The position numbers and the translations under genes were made by a program. The notes beneath the pieces are model-generated. The model did not search any database. It was not told the origin of the DNA and worked only from the letters and a program-made list of their open reading frames with translations. Source: Dactylonectria macrodidyma (lineage: Eukaryota; Ascomycota; Sordariomycetes; Hypocreales; Nectriaceae). Taken from it: a stretch of DNA of 64,000 bases. Where the stretch lies: NCBI GenBank assembly GCA_020744425.1, contig JAGMUV010000001.1:3906001-3970000 (forward strand), given 5' to 3'. Positions 12,507 through 23,541 of the stretch are shown one piece after another; positions within the stretch are counted from its first letter, which is position 1; each line of letters starts with the position of its first letter.

Positions 12507-15500
12507 CAGTAATATAGTTTATTTATATATTAATAATATCCTTATAAGTATTAAAAAGGAAGTTATCCTAAGGTATGAATAAGGCTAGATAGAGGATAGA
12601 ATTATTAAACTATATTAGTACTAGCTTAAAATCAGTATAGTAGGCCTTAAGGATACTGCTTAAAGTAAACTAAGTACTTATCTTTATAATTATTATTAAT
12701 ATATTCTTAGAAGATTAGTATAATATACTTAAGGGGTTTTTAAAGCTTCTAGATCTAATTCTTAAATTCTTAAGAAGGACTATAAAGAGAAAAGTGAGTC
12801 TTATCCTCTTCTTAGTTATAATAATGCTTAAGGCTAATTATAGATATATAATTATATAAGTATAGACCTCTAAGAAGCAGACCTTAATAAGTATAAGTAT
12901 CTAAAGATAATAATATCTAACTGCTCTTTCTAAGGCCTATTATCTTAAGGGGTTTATTAGTATTTATATCTTTTCTAAACTAGTAGATAGACTAATATAA
13001 AGCAGTTAGGTTTATAAAAGACTATTATAGTATATTAGTAAAGTCAGTATAATAGCTAAGTAAGTAATAATAGATCTTTATAGCTAAGAGCTATCTATTT
13101 AAAAATATTTAATTAGCTATTTTTATTAAAAACTATTGAGTTTAGTTAAAGATAGCTAAGGCTTGTGCATTATGCTCTAAAGCTAATACTAGATATATAC
13201 TATTAGCTAACTAATATAGCTATCCTAAGACTTTACTTATAATAATAATTCATTTCTATATTAGTATATCTAACTTAATAGTATAATTAGTAATATAAAA
13301 TACTATAGCCAGCCCCTTAGTCTTTATTAGGATTATTAAGATATTATAGTTATAGTAAAGGCTAATTACTATTACCTTATTATATTAGTTAATTAGAAAG
13401 TGGTTTTTATAAGTCTTAAGTAAGTTATCCTTAGAAAAACCTATTATATTAATAATCTTTTATAGCATTTTAAATTAATAAGCTATTTATTTATATTTAT
13501 CTATATTCAATTTAGTCAGTCCCTTTAGAGAATACTTAATATAAGTAAATATATAAGAATAAACCTAGCTATAGTAAGTAATATAGTTAGACTTATCTTT
13601 AAAGACTATAGTAAGAGCTTTAGTACTCTTTATTATCTTTTTAATAAGCTAGATTAGTTTTCTTTCTTTTTAGATTGTCTTTCTTACTTTCTTATTTAGG
13701 CATTTATAAAAGATAGAGTTAGTATAATAAATCACTTAGGCTTAGTACTCTTCTTTCTAAGGGTTAGCTATATTATTATTAAGGAATAGTAATTGTAGAT
13801 TTCTATAGAGCTAGAGTAGTCTATATAGGTATAGGCTGCTTTAGTCATTCGTTTCTATTATTATATAATAGTAATTAATTTTTTTAAAAACTGATTCTTA
13901 GCCTACTTTAATATAGTTATTAAAAAATAGGGAAATCTTATAATAGAAGAAGATAATAGAGCTAATAGGGTCTAGAGTACTAAAAGCGATCCTATTATAC
14001 TATCTCTAGAGATTAGCTAGTAGTTCCTTTACTATATTATAATTATATAGCTTATAAATTAAAAGCCTTATCTTTATAGGATTATTAATATTATTAGAAT
14101 TAATAGTAAACTATATTATAAGTATGCTTACTTAAATAATAAGTAACTATATCTTTCTTTATATTAAAAGCTAAATCTTATTTAAAAATAGCTAAGTATA
14201 GCTAAAGATAGATAGCTTATAAAGTAAGAATAATATATTATTATCTATTATTATCTTATTCTAGTATATCTCCTCTTTAGCTCTCTTTAGTTAGTTTGCT
14301 ATTAGACTTTAATAGACTTACTTAGCTTTATTAAAAGAATTCTTTATTATCTAGACTATACTAATATAGCGGTTAAAAGATTAAAAGAGGATATTAAAGA
14401 TAAGGAAATAGAATACTAAATGCATAACAAACTGACCTCTATATTACTAGAGTATATACTTAGCTTAGTAAGTAAGTGAGTAATTTAATAGAAGGTTATA
14501 AATAGGCTTTAAAGCATATTATTAATAGCTCTTTATATCTATTATCACTTTTAGGCCCTTCTTGCTTTATAGAAAAAGCTTAAAGAATGTTTTTAGAAAG
14601 AAGTCCTTATATAGATTATTAGTAAAGTCAGAGCCCCGCTCTATATAAATAAATAGCTATTCTCCTATAGTTTTTATATTTATACTATATAACTAAAGAA
14701 CTTTATTACTTTAACTTCTGTCTATTTATATAATATTTACTAAGAAGAATAGCTTATTAGCCCTTAAGAATATAATAAACTTATTAAAAGGAAATATACT
14801 AAAAGATAATATCTTATAGATAATATTACTATTAGAATTAAGTTAGTCTTAGTTAAGAATAGAAGTATTAAGCTCTTTATATAAGTAGTGCTCTTTACTT
14901 AGATTAACTTATACTAAGTTAAAGAGTTCTTTAATACTTATTAACTAGTTTTCTAGCAGCTCTCTATCTATAGGCAGAATAATATAATCTATTTATATCT
15001 TTTTAATAATTAAAGGCTCTTCTTATTATATTATCTTTAGAATATTAATAAGGATATTAAAACTACTTTTATACTACTAACTATTTATTTTATTATAGTT
15101 AATTACAATCTGCTCATAGAGTGAGTTATTCTTTTAAAGCTATATTAAAGCATTTCTTATAATAGTCTTATAGACTTAAAGAAGATAGTTAATATTTATA
15201 AAGCTAGGCTTACTTAAGTTATTCTAAGAAATATATATATTTTCAATTGCTTTTAATAATAGATAGAGAAGTATTATTATAATAAAGTTATTAACTTTAT
15301 TTAGAAATATAATAATATAACCCTTTATATATTTCTTATAATTTAGGCTAGAAGGAGCCTTATTATTAATAATAAACTTTATAATATATTTAAAAGGAGC
15401 TTAAAAAGTAATTAGTCTTTTTTTAATAGAGAAGAGGTTATTAAGCTCTTTTAAGTATTAGTACTTATATCTAATATATATATTATTAATTAAATAGGCC

Positions 15501-16860
15501 TTAGGTAGTCTTCTGTTTTATAAACTAGCTTAATACTTATAATATATATTAATAACCCTTTTACTATCTTATAATAGATATTTTATATATAGCTAAAGAG
15601 CCTTTATTATTTATATTAAGAATAGGGTTAACTAGCTCTACTATTTAATTACTAAGAGTTCCTTAAAGGCTTACTTTTAATAATAGAAAATATAATAAGA
15701 AATTAGTAAGGTCTTCTTATTTATAAATGCTTAATAGAATAACTTAGCTACTTTTATTTAAATAGTAAGTAAGATCTCTTTATACTATAATTTTAATAGT
15801 AATACCTTCTCTTTATTATAAAAGTAAGTCTTATAATATTATAAAATAGCCTTAACTAACTTTTATTAGAGCTTAGTAACCTTACTTAATAGGTATAGCC
15901 TCTTAGGGTAGTAATCTGGCTATATATTAAATAGAGTTAAAAGGTCCTCTACTTCTCTTAGTTATTTTAAAGAAAGCATTTAAAGAGTATATTATATTTA
16001 ATCTAGTCTAGGTAGTTATAATACTTATACTATTAAAGATAGTATTTAAGGAGAAGGCTAGATCTAATTAAGTATTATTAGTTACTATACTTATATAGTA
16101 TTAGCCACTCTCTAATAGGTTTATTCTTCCTTATACTAATATTTTAAGACCTTTAAAGTATAATATATCTCTTTTAAAAAGACTATATTCAGTATATTAC
16201 AATTTATAATAATAGTATCTACTTATAGAGATTTCTTTTTAATCTTATAAGTATATACTTAAGAGTATTAATACTTAATATCTTCTAAAGTATAGTATAC
16301 TTTTTCTAAAGAAACTATAATAAGCTTACTCTAGGCTCTAGTAATAATAGCAGACTGTAAAGATAATTAAGACTTATTATCTCTCTTTTAAGAAGATATA
16401 GTAAGCTATTGCTTTTATAGCTTTATTTAAATAGTTATCTTTTAGCTTATTTATTACTATTAAATAGCTTATTTTTAAGTATACTAGTAGTCTATATCTA
16501 CTAGTATGTAATATACTTTTTTAAGTAAAACCTTAATCTTCTCTTTTTAAGGCTATAGAGCTTTATTTAATATTAGAGATCTTATAATAATTAGTTAGGA
16601 TATCTATAATATTACTTAGGCTCAGTTTTATATATATCTTCTATTTAGAGCTTTTAATATATAATAGATCTCTTTATAAAGGACCTGGATAATGTCTTTA
16701 TTATATATAGTAATAGATTATATTTTAAAGGTTTATATAATTATAAAGGAATCCAGGGGTTTAAAAAGGGCCTATAAAAAAGAAGTATAAAATAAAATAG
16801 AATATTATATCTAAGATAAGGCAGCTTAAAGTATAATAGCCTCCTTATAGAAAGAAAACT
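12507..16860. repeat. RIP-degraded transposon remains
   Basis: This AT-rich sequence has no usable frame and probably continues the older element interrupted by the Ty3-like insertion. The minus-strand open frame at 16741-16956 runs into the GC island and is made of low-complexity residues, so I do not call it a gene. No tRNA or other structured RNA was recognised. Confidence 0.6.
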
Positions 16861-17265
16861 TACTTTATAAGTGTAAAGGCTATAGCAGTGGAAGGAGTGG
16901 AAGGAGTGGAAGGTTATTGGTGGAACTCGGCGATTGTGGGTCAAGGAATTGACCAATCAGAGAAGGGATTGAAGATTCAGAAAGAGCAAGGAAAGACGAT
17001 TAGAAAGGTAGTCGGTTTGATGTGATTGGTTGAGAAATGCATGTATTAATAATGATAATCCTTCTGGACTGGCTAGAGAAAAGCCCCAGCTTTATAGAGA
17101 GATTGCTGTCCAGTCACATGTCCAATCTAACAGGGGATTTGGACAATTTGTCATAGTAAAACCGGGTAAGACATGTCCCGAGTTTTAGGACTGTTAGACG
17201 TATGTCTGATGCTTGAACTCTAACCTTATTGAAGGTTCTTATTATAGATGTCTTTTGTGGTTATA
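16861..17265. other. Island of normal base composition inside the RIP block
   Basis: About 400 bp of balanced composition interrupts the AT-rich block. It begins with three tandem copies of the 9-mer GTGGAAGGA (16888-16913). I see no open frame of note, no inverted ends and no RNA structure. It may be single-copy DNA trapped between repeats, which RIP would not touch, or a young short insertion. Confidence 0.5.
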
Positions 17266-18995
17266 GTATAAGGAAGATAGGCTTTCTGAGGCATAATATA
17301 TACCATTATAAAGCTAAAAATCAGGAGATTTTGAATATATTATTTATAGTCTTATTTAATAAGAGCTAAAGGAGATATTTCCTTATTAGTTATATATTTT
17401 ATATATAAGGACTTTATACTAATAAATAGCTTATTTAAGGTTATAACCTTATTAGAGCAGTTTACTTATAGTTTATTAAGCTAATATACTTTAATAATTA
17501 AAAAGAAGAGTATATAGAACTCCTTAATAAGCAAAATGACCTTAATATACTATTATTAATATATATATACCCTTTTTTTAATATTAAAAAGTAAGATAGT
17601 TAATAGTTCTTTTTTAATATATAGCTCTACTCTTACTAACTGTAATTCTATTATAAAGTTATAAATAGGGATGAGTTAGTTATTAGATTATAAGAAATCT
17701 TATATAAAAAGCTAGTATAAGTCTATAAATATATATATTTCTAACTATATATATAGCCTTTATTTATATAATCCCTTTTAAGCTCTCCTTACTTTAAGTA
17801 CTAATTAATACCTTAATATTATAAAAAGGTCTTTAAAGTATATAAGCAGTTTCTTCCTTACTATTATACCTTATACTAGCTTTTAAAGACCTATTAATAT
17901 AATAACCTTTAAGTTTAGAGCTAGCTTGTTATTAAAAGGCTAATTAAAGTACTATAGCTTTATCTAATATTAAATATACTTAATACTACTTTATAATAAT
18001 AACCCCCCTTTTAAAAAGAGTTAAGTATTTTATATATTAGTATATATATTATATAATTAATAATTATAAAAGAGTTAAATTAATTAAATAAAAAACTTAG
18101 CTAAAAGTAGCTTTATAATTAGAAAGTGAGTATATAAAAGGGAAAGTATTATTAGCTTATTAAATATTATATTACTTAAAAAGAAGCCTAAATTTAAATA
18201 AAATATCTTAATTATTCTTATTAATAAGTTTAGTTTTACTTTAAAAGTAATATTTAATAATAATAATAATACTAATAATAGTTTTTTATTATAAAAAATA
18301 AGACTAAAGCTAGAAATAAGTTAAAGCCTCTTTAATAATAGCCTAATTAGCCTCTTTTTAAAATAACCCTTAGTACTATTTAATATTAGAATAAGAAAAG
18401 TAAAAGAAAGATTAAAAGTAAAAGTAATAAAAGAAGTAGAATCCTTAGTAATAATAAAGTAGTTCTTTATATTATAATAAGATTAACTTAATTTATATTT
18501 CTAAATATAAAAAATAAAAAGTAGATTATTTAACTTAAGAATTAATAAGTTTTATATTAAATAGTAAATAAGAAGATTATATAAATATATAATTATAATA
18601 AAGAAAAGGCTTATTATATAATACTTATTCTTATTAATAAAAATAGAATTATTAATAATAGTTTTAATAAAGTCTAAAAAAAATAAAATACTAAATTAAA
18701 ATAAAATCTTTTAAAATAAAGTATAGGATTTAATAAAGATAGAATACTAAAGAAAAAAATAAGCTTATAAAAAGTATAAAATACTTAAGAAATATAGGTT
18801 AGAATAATTCTCTTTATAATAGTATCTTATTATAATATAAAAGAAAAATTAATTACTATTTCTAAGAATAGAACTAAGAATTAGAATAAAAGTATATTAA
18901 CTAGCTATTATTAATAAGGCTTTCCTAATTATAGATTAGTAATTATAGTATATAGATTCTTTATAGCTCTTTAGATATAGTATAAGTAGTAGTAA
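17266..18995. repeat. RIP-degraded repeat DNA, right margin of the AT block
   Basis: The sequence is AT-rich, with long A/T runs, TAATAATAA-like low complexity and no coding frame. Composition switches to normal at about 18,990-19,010, which marks the edge of the repeat block. Confidence 0.65.
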
Positions 18996-19009
18996 AATTA
19001 AGGCATCTT

Positions 19010-19896
19010 CTATAGTAGTGAAGCGGGTAGCGGTGCTAGTATAGCGTCAGGGGTGGTGGTTCCTGAGGGGGCAGAAGGAAGAGCCTTTCGTTCCGAAAGG
19101 CACTGATACGTGTGATGATATTGTGGCGCCCGTTTCCAGGCCACGCGGTTTATAACTGCCGTCGCAGTCAGACCTTGATGAGCAGGGAGCCCATATCTCA
19201 CGTGACGGCACCGCAAGCCATGGCGTTCGCCAGGTGATGCTTATGAGGCGCGAGGCGCCGGATCTGATGACCTTGGCAGCTCCGGCGAGGCAGGAAGGAA
19301 GTCAGTCCTCTTAATCCTCGTGATCCCTCGGGCAGAAGCTGTGTTGACAAAAGCTTTGGGCGGGTCGACAAGTGGTGGCGCAAAGCTTTGTGGGGTAGCG
19401 CGCTAACTGCCCCAAAGATGGGGACGGGTTGTGGCGCATAGGTTGTGTGGTATTTGGTAGTGCGAGGATCTGTAGTTGCGTTGGCACGGATCGTTTAGTG
19501 GCCTGAGCTTACGAGGGAAGGCGCGGAAGAAGAAACTTTCGTTCCGAAAGGCATTCACAATCACACCTAGCCTACGGAGTAGCTTCCTCTTCATTGCACA
19601 CTCTTCTCAGACTGGGCACGGACCATTTTCCCCCTCATGCTCTAATAATGTAGGGAGTATAGAGACTCGGGATTCGCCACTTCAGAAACCACGTTCCCAA
19701 GGTAAGGTTTAAGCTGCCCGCTTCTCCTCTTTCCTTCCTTCCTTCCTGCCTGCTTGCTTGGCCTTTAAAAAGCCCCTGCGGGGAAGCATCTCCAGCTAAG
19801 CTCTTCCACCTTACATCAACACAACACTCGCCATAAATCCAAACCAAGAGCCATCAACGACAACATTCGACCACCAAAGTTTTCGAGATCATCATC
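19010..19896 (+). promoter_or_regulatory. Upstream region of the metallothionein gene
   Basis: This region has no convincing gene; the short overlapping open frames on both strands are shadows. Two copies of an identical 18-mer, CTTTCGTTCCGAAAGGCA, lie at 19085-19102 and 19536-19553. Each contains a hairpin-like inverted repeat (CTTTCG/CGAAAG), and they are candidate regulator sites. A pyrimidine-rich tract at about 19720-19760 and a TATA-like TTTAAAA at 19764-19770, about 130 bp before the ATG, form a plausible core promoter. Confidence 0.45.
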
Positions 19897-20079
19897 ATGG
19901 GTGACTGCGGATGCGCCTCCACTAGCTCCTGCGGCTGCGGGTCCAGTTGCACGTGCTCTAACTGCACGTGCTCTGTTTGCCCCGTAAGTCATGCCTCTCC
20001 TCGCCCTGGCCTAGCTTGGCTTTCGATCTGGGGTTCTGCAGATGACGGACGCTAACGACTACCAAATAAGCACAAATAA
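19897..20079 (+). CDS. Copper metallothionein-type protein, about 31 residues, one intron
   Basis: The first exon (19897-19983) encodes 29 residues starting MGDCGCASTSSCGCGSSC. Cysteines are arranged in C-x-C pairs throughout, as in the short Neurospora-type copper metallothioneins, which begin MGDCGCSGASSC. A GTAAGT donor follows at 19984. The best 3' site is the AG at 20069-20070, preceded by a GCTAAC branch motif, giving His-Lys-stop and a 31-residue protein with an 87-bp intron. An alternative AG at 20040-20041 would add a longer unrelated tail. The family binds Cu(I) in the cytosol and buffers excess copper. The gene converges on a broken Cu-ATPase, the other half of a typical fungal copper-resistance pair. 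It is too short to be found by ORF length alone. Confidence 0.85.
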
Positions 20080-20394
20080 ATCATCGCATCCTCAGCGATG
20101 AGATTCTTGAGGGGACGATGACTAGGGCAACGGCGCGAACTTGTATTAGGGGATGGATCCACTCGTTATTACGGATGTTGCCTGTGTGGGACCAGACTTC
20201 TCAGAATGACAGCTTTCAGTCAAGGAAAGGTTGATGAATCAGATTAGGGTCTCGTGGATGCTTGCCAAGGTGTAGGCTGTGTGATTGGGATATTGGTTAG
20301 TAATGTTGTATTAATTCAAGACTTAAGATGAAGTTTGAACATAACCAGAGACCAGAACAGGTCAAACAATTATCAAGCCATGTCCGCAATCTCA

Positions 20395-21345
20395 TCCGTA
20401 ATCTTCTTGACTCGAAAAGCCGAGCCCTGGGATCGGGCTCCTCAGCGCCAGCGAGCTAGTCACGACCGAGATGCCGCTGAGCGCCATAGCCAGGCTGGCC
20501 CAGACGGGGTCGAGGCGCACGTGTTGACCATTGTTTGCAATAGGGTACAAGCATCCGGCGGTGATGGGGATGGCGATGACGTTGTACACGACGGCCCAGG
20601 CGAAGTTGACCTTGATGCGTCCCGGATGACGCGCGAGAGGTCCAGGTCCAGCATCGAACGGCCAGCAACCCCAGTAATGCGGATGAGCACAAGGGCACCC
20701 TTATTAACCGTACCGGAGAAGACCAGGTCGTAAGCCAGTTTGCGCACCGGTCGCGACTCGCCAGTGAGCGAGGACTTGTCAAAGGTGCTGTCGCCGCGAA
20801 CGAGGGTGCCGTCACCGGGCGGGGATCCGCCGTGCGGCACACGGACCAGGTCACCCAGTCGAGCAGGTCAGCCTGGACGACGGAGACCTTCTCCTCCCCT
20901 TCCTCGCCGTCATTCAGCCGCTCAACGAGCATCGCCATGGTGACGGTTCCCTCGATTCCCTGCTCGCCAAGGTTGGTGACGTTATCCACGGTCGCCTCGT
21001 AGCCCAAGTCTTCAATAGCCTCGACAATCTGCGCCACCCGAGCGTTGCCGCCGTCGAACGTGACCGTCGCGCTATTCGACACAAGGCTCACTACTGCGTC
21101 TACAACCCCCTCCAGCCGGCCTAACTCGTCCGTATTGGCATTGACGCAGACGGCGCATGTCATGCCGTGGACTGCGGGTGATGCTCTCCGTCTGCCCTCT
21201 GGAATCGCCTCTCCGGTAATACCCGCGATGACAAGGTATTTCAAGCAGGCTTTTGCCACTCCCTCGGCCTCGCTACTTCTATTCAGTGCCGTCGAGGTAA
21301 AGGGCTGTAGTGCAGCTAACATATCCACCTCAACCGCAGGCATCT
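20395..21345 (-). pseudogene. Copper P1B-type ATPase relic lacking its catalytic core
   Basis: On the minus strand one frame gives a heavy-metal-associated domain with GMTCAVCVN followed by an ED-LGY-A segment (about 21170-20985). The actuator domain follows within about 80 residues, with VPHGGSPPGDG and SSLTGES (about 20850-20745). It then passes directly to a C-terminal membrane segment with FAWAVVYNVIAIPI and RLDPVWASLAMALS (about 20610-20460). The first membrane helices and the whole phosphorylation/nucleotide-binding part, including DKTGT and the CPC helix, are missing, and at least two frameshifts separate the pieces. Intact relatives export copper and are about 1,000-1,200 residues long. 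The relic cannot be functional. It lies tail-to-tail with the metallothionein gene. Confidence 0.85.
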
Positions 21346-21562
21346 CTCCATTCCGCTTCGACAGCTGACACTTCTCGCAGCTCTAGAGATGAACCTTAGC
21401 CCGCTACTCCAGGTCGGCCGCAGACTGGCCGGAGGCAGCAGAGCAGGCAGTCCACACGACCAAGCTGAAGGTGTGCCAGGATTCGTCTTCTGCGGTTTCC
21501 GCCGCCCCAGGGTCTTGCTGCCCCGTTGACATACAGGAGCTAAATAAGAGATTTGAACAACC

Positions 21563-22268
21563 ATGGAGGTCAAGACCGTTCTGGTCAGGCTTTCTATCCA
21601 TATTCCATACTCCATACAGGCACGTATGGAAAATGGAATATGGAATGCACCTCGTATGGAAGCTTATTCCATACGTATGGAATATAAGAAATGACATCAT
21701 CTCTCATACTGCTACTATCGTAAAGAATCAGGTTTGGGAGCTCTGCAATTCAGTAATTATATAGTGGATTGCCTGCTGTCGGCTGCAGATAGAGCTGAGA
21801 TTGAAGTATGAAATAGCATAAACGATGGGTTTGGGATCACTCTGAAACAGACTGCAATAGCGGGGATAATATTTTCCGGAATAATCCATTATTCTATACG
21901 TTGGAATACGGACGGCCCGTATGGAATATGGAGTATGGAACATTCCAATCTCCATCACTTATTCCATACGAGTATGGATAGAAAGCCTGGTTCTGGTTAC
22001 TGGAGCGAACGGCTATATTGGCAATGCTACAGCCCGTGCATTTGTTCGCGCTGGGTGGGTTACGTACGGACATGTCCTACCTTGCCTAACCTATATCCTT
22101 ATTTCCATAAGCCCAAACTATGTCATATATTGCTATGAAAGCCGAAGCTGGGTTCGCTTTTTCAGTTATGAAAGATTCCCCGCTAGTCCACTTCTGACGC
22201 TCTCCTTATTGACAACTCCGAAGGCCTGCCGATCGAAGATCTTCCTGACACTGTGGATGATCGGCTAG
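21563..22268 (+). pseudogene. NAD-dependent epimerase/dehydratase gene split by a MITE
   Basis: Removing the MITE and one 8-bp duplication joins an ATG at 21563 (MEVKTVLV) to TGANGYIGNATARAFVRAGW after 21990. That is the start of an extended-SDR Rossmann fold with the dinucleotide motif TGANGYIG, and the insertion falls between Val-8 and the motif. Downstream, the sequence keeps only blurred similarity to the family, with stops and frame changes from about 22040 (one possible intron GTACGG..AAG lies there), and it fades by about 22270. The gene is therefore dead for two independent reasons. Substrate is unknown. Confidence 0.75.
21586..21989. mobile_element. hAT-like MITE, 404 bp, with 8-bp target duplication
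   Basis: The ends are 17-bp perfect inverted repeats, CAGGCTTTCTATCCATA at 21586-21602 and its complement at 21973-21989. Both sides carry the perfect 8-bp duplication GTTCTGGT (21578-21585 and 21990-21997). CAG...CTG ends with an 8-bp duplication are diagnostic of the hAT superfamily. The subterminal regions are packed with copies of TTCCATAC and GTATGGAA in both orientations, including the palindrome ATTCCATACGTATGGAAT at about 21663-21680, as expected for transposase-binding repeats. There is no coding capacity, so it is non-autonomous. Confidence 0.9.
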
Positions 22269-22269
22269 C

Positions 22270-23541
22270 CCTGGATTCGCAGTCTGTTACAGCCATCACG
22301 CGCTCGACGGAGGACCTAAGGTCTAAGCCACCACTAGTTTTCCATTTCTGAAGATCTTTCATCCGAGATAATCTAAGATAGTGTACGCGTTATATAGCCC
22401 CTTCCAGTTGTCATTCCTGCAGACCGAAGGCCCTATCTGGTCTGCATTCAGGAAAGAGATATAATAAGAATATAGTAGCTTCTGGGTCTGGCTGTGGAAT
22501 GATTGCATTGTGTTTATTAAACCAGGTAAGGATGGTAAGTATGTCACATTCCCAGATCCTGTCAATGCTCGATGACCTCCTGGCATTTCTCTTAGCGTGC
22601 ACGAATATGGAGGGCAGTAGGGAGCTTTGCTGATATCTGGCTTTCATTTAGGAGTCAGCCAGCTGCTTATATGGCTGGTCCAGGCAGACTCCTCGTTGAT
22701 AATTCACACGATCCTCGCCGGGCAACCCAGCTTGTTTGTGCTACGCAGGACCTGCCTGCGGTGCCCTATGTCTAAGGCCCTGCCCCACGTAGCACGGCGG
22801 GTAAGATAATATGGTGGAAGCTTTGGATTTTGGCGTTCATTTTTTCCCCCCCCTATTAGTCCAGGGTGGTCTTATTCAACATAAAGGGTTGCTAGCTGGT
22901 TTTGGTAGGCATCATCTGGTCGTGAAGTGCTTGGCGCTGGGTAGGTGGTCGACTCTTGGTCAAGAAAAGGATCGTGTCTTTTCTCAAGAAAAAAAAATTC
23001 TCCGCTCATAGTTAAGGCCTGTCTCTACTCTTAGGCAAGAAAAGGACCTTTTCCTTTGTCAAGGAAAAGCTAGTCTCCACTCATGGTCAAGAAGTGGTCC
23101 TCCAGGAAAATCCGAGGATTGTGGTCACACACTGTAGCCCACCATTGTTCTTGTTGATATCGAATTGTTCGGAGGCGATCCCCCCGAGCCAGTCAAATTC
23201 CCATACCCTCATAAGAGATCCGCAGAAAGTGAAGCCTAAGACGAAGCGAAGGGTGTCATGAGCATTCACAGGACCCGTGGAATTAATAGAATCACGGGTA
23301 CCCGTGATCCTATTGGCTCCCACTCAAGGCGGGCGTCTGACGCAAGCAAGAGCAGACATACACCCAATCAGACACTACGGACAATCTGGGCTCGTGACAG
23401 CGCCACCGCACGCACAACTCGGAGACAGAGCATCATCATGTCGTATGCGAAATACATGGCCCTCTCTCTTATACCCGTCGATGAAGCAATGCCCTATCTT
23501 CTTCTTCCCTTCATTACAGATTTAATCATAGCCTGCACAAG
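22270..23541. other. Region without a recognisable gene
   Basis: Several short open frames on both strands resemble nothing I know. A diffuse tandem repeat at 22951-23098 has about two and a half units of some 65-80 bp, each starting near ACTCTTGGTCAAGAAAAGG. An open frame from ATG 23438 just before the next gene may be part of its 5' leader. Confidence 0.4.

Noticed and set aside
16741..16956. 71-codon minus-strand frame at the edge of the GC island
   Set aside because: Low-complexity, mostly in RIP-type sequence, with no family resemblance.
19010..19896. Yeast Ace1/Cuf1-type copper-response elements upstream of the metallothionein gene
   Set aside because: One near match to the TTHNNGCTGD-like core (about 19710) fails at the last base; not enough to annotate.
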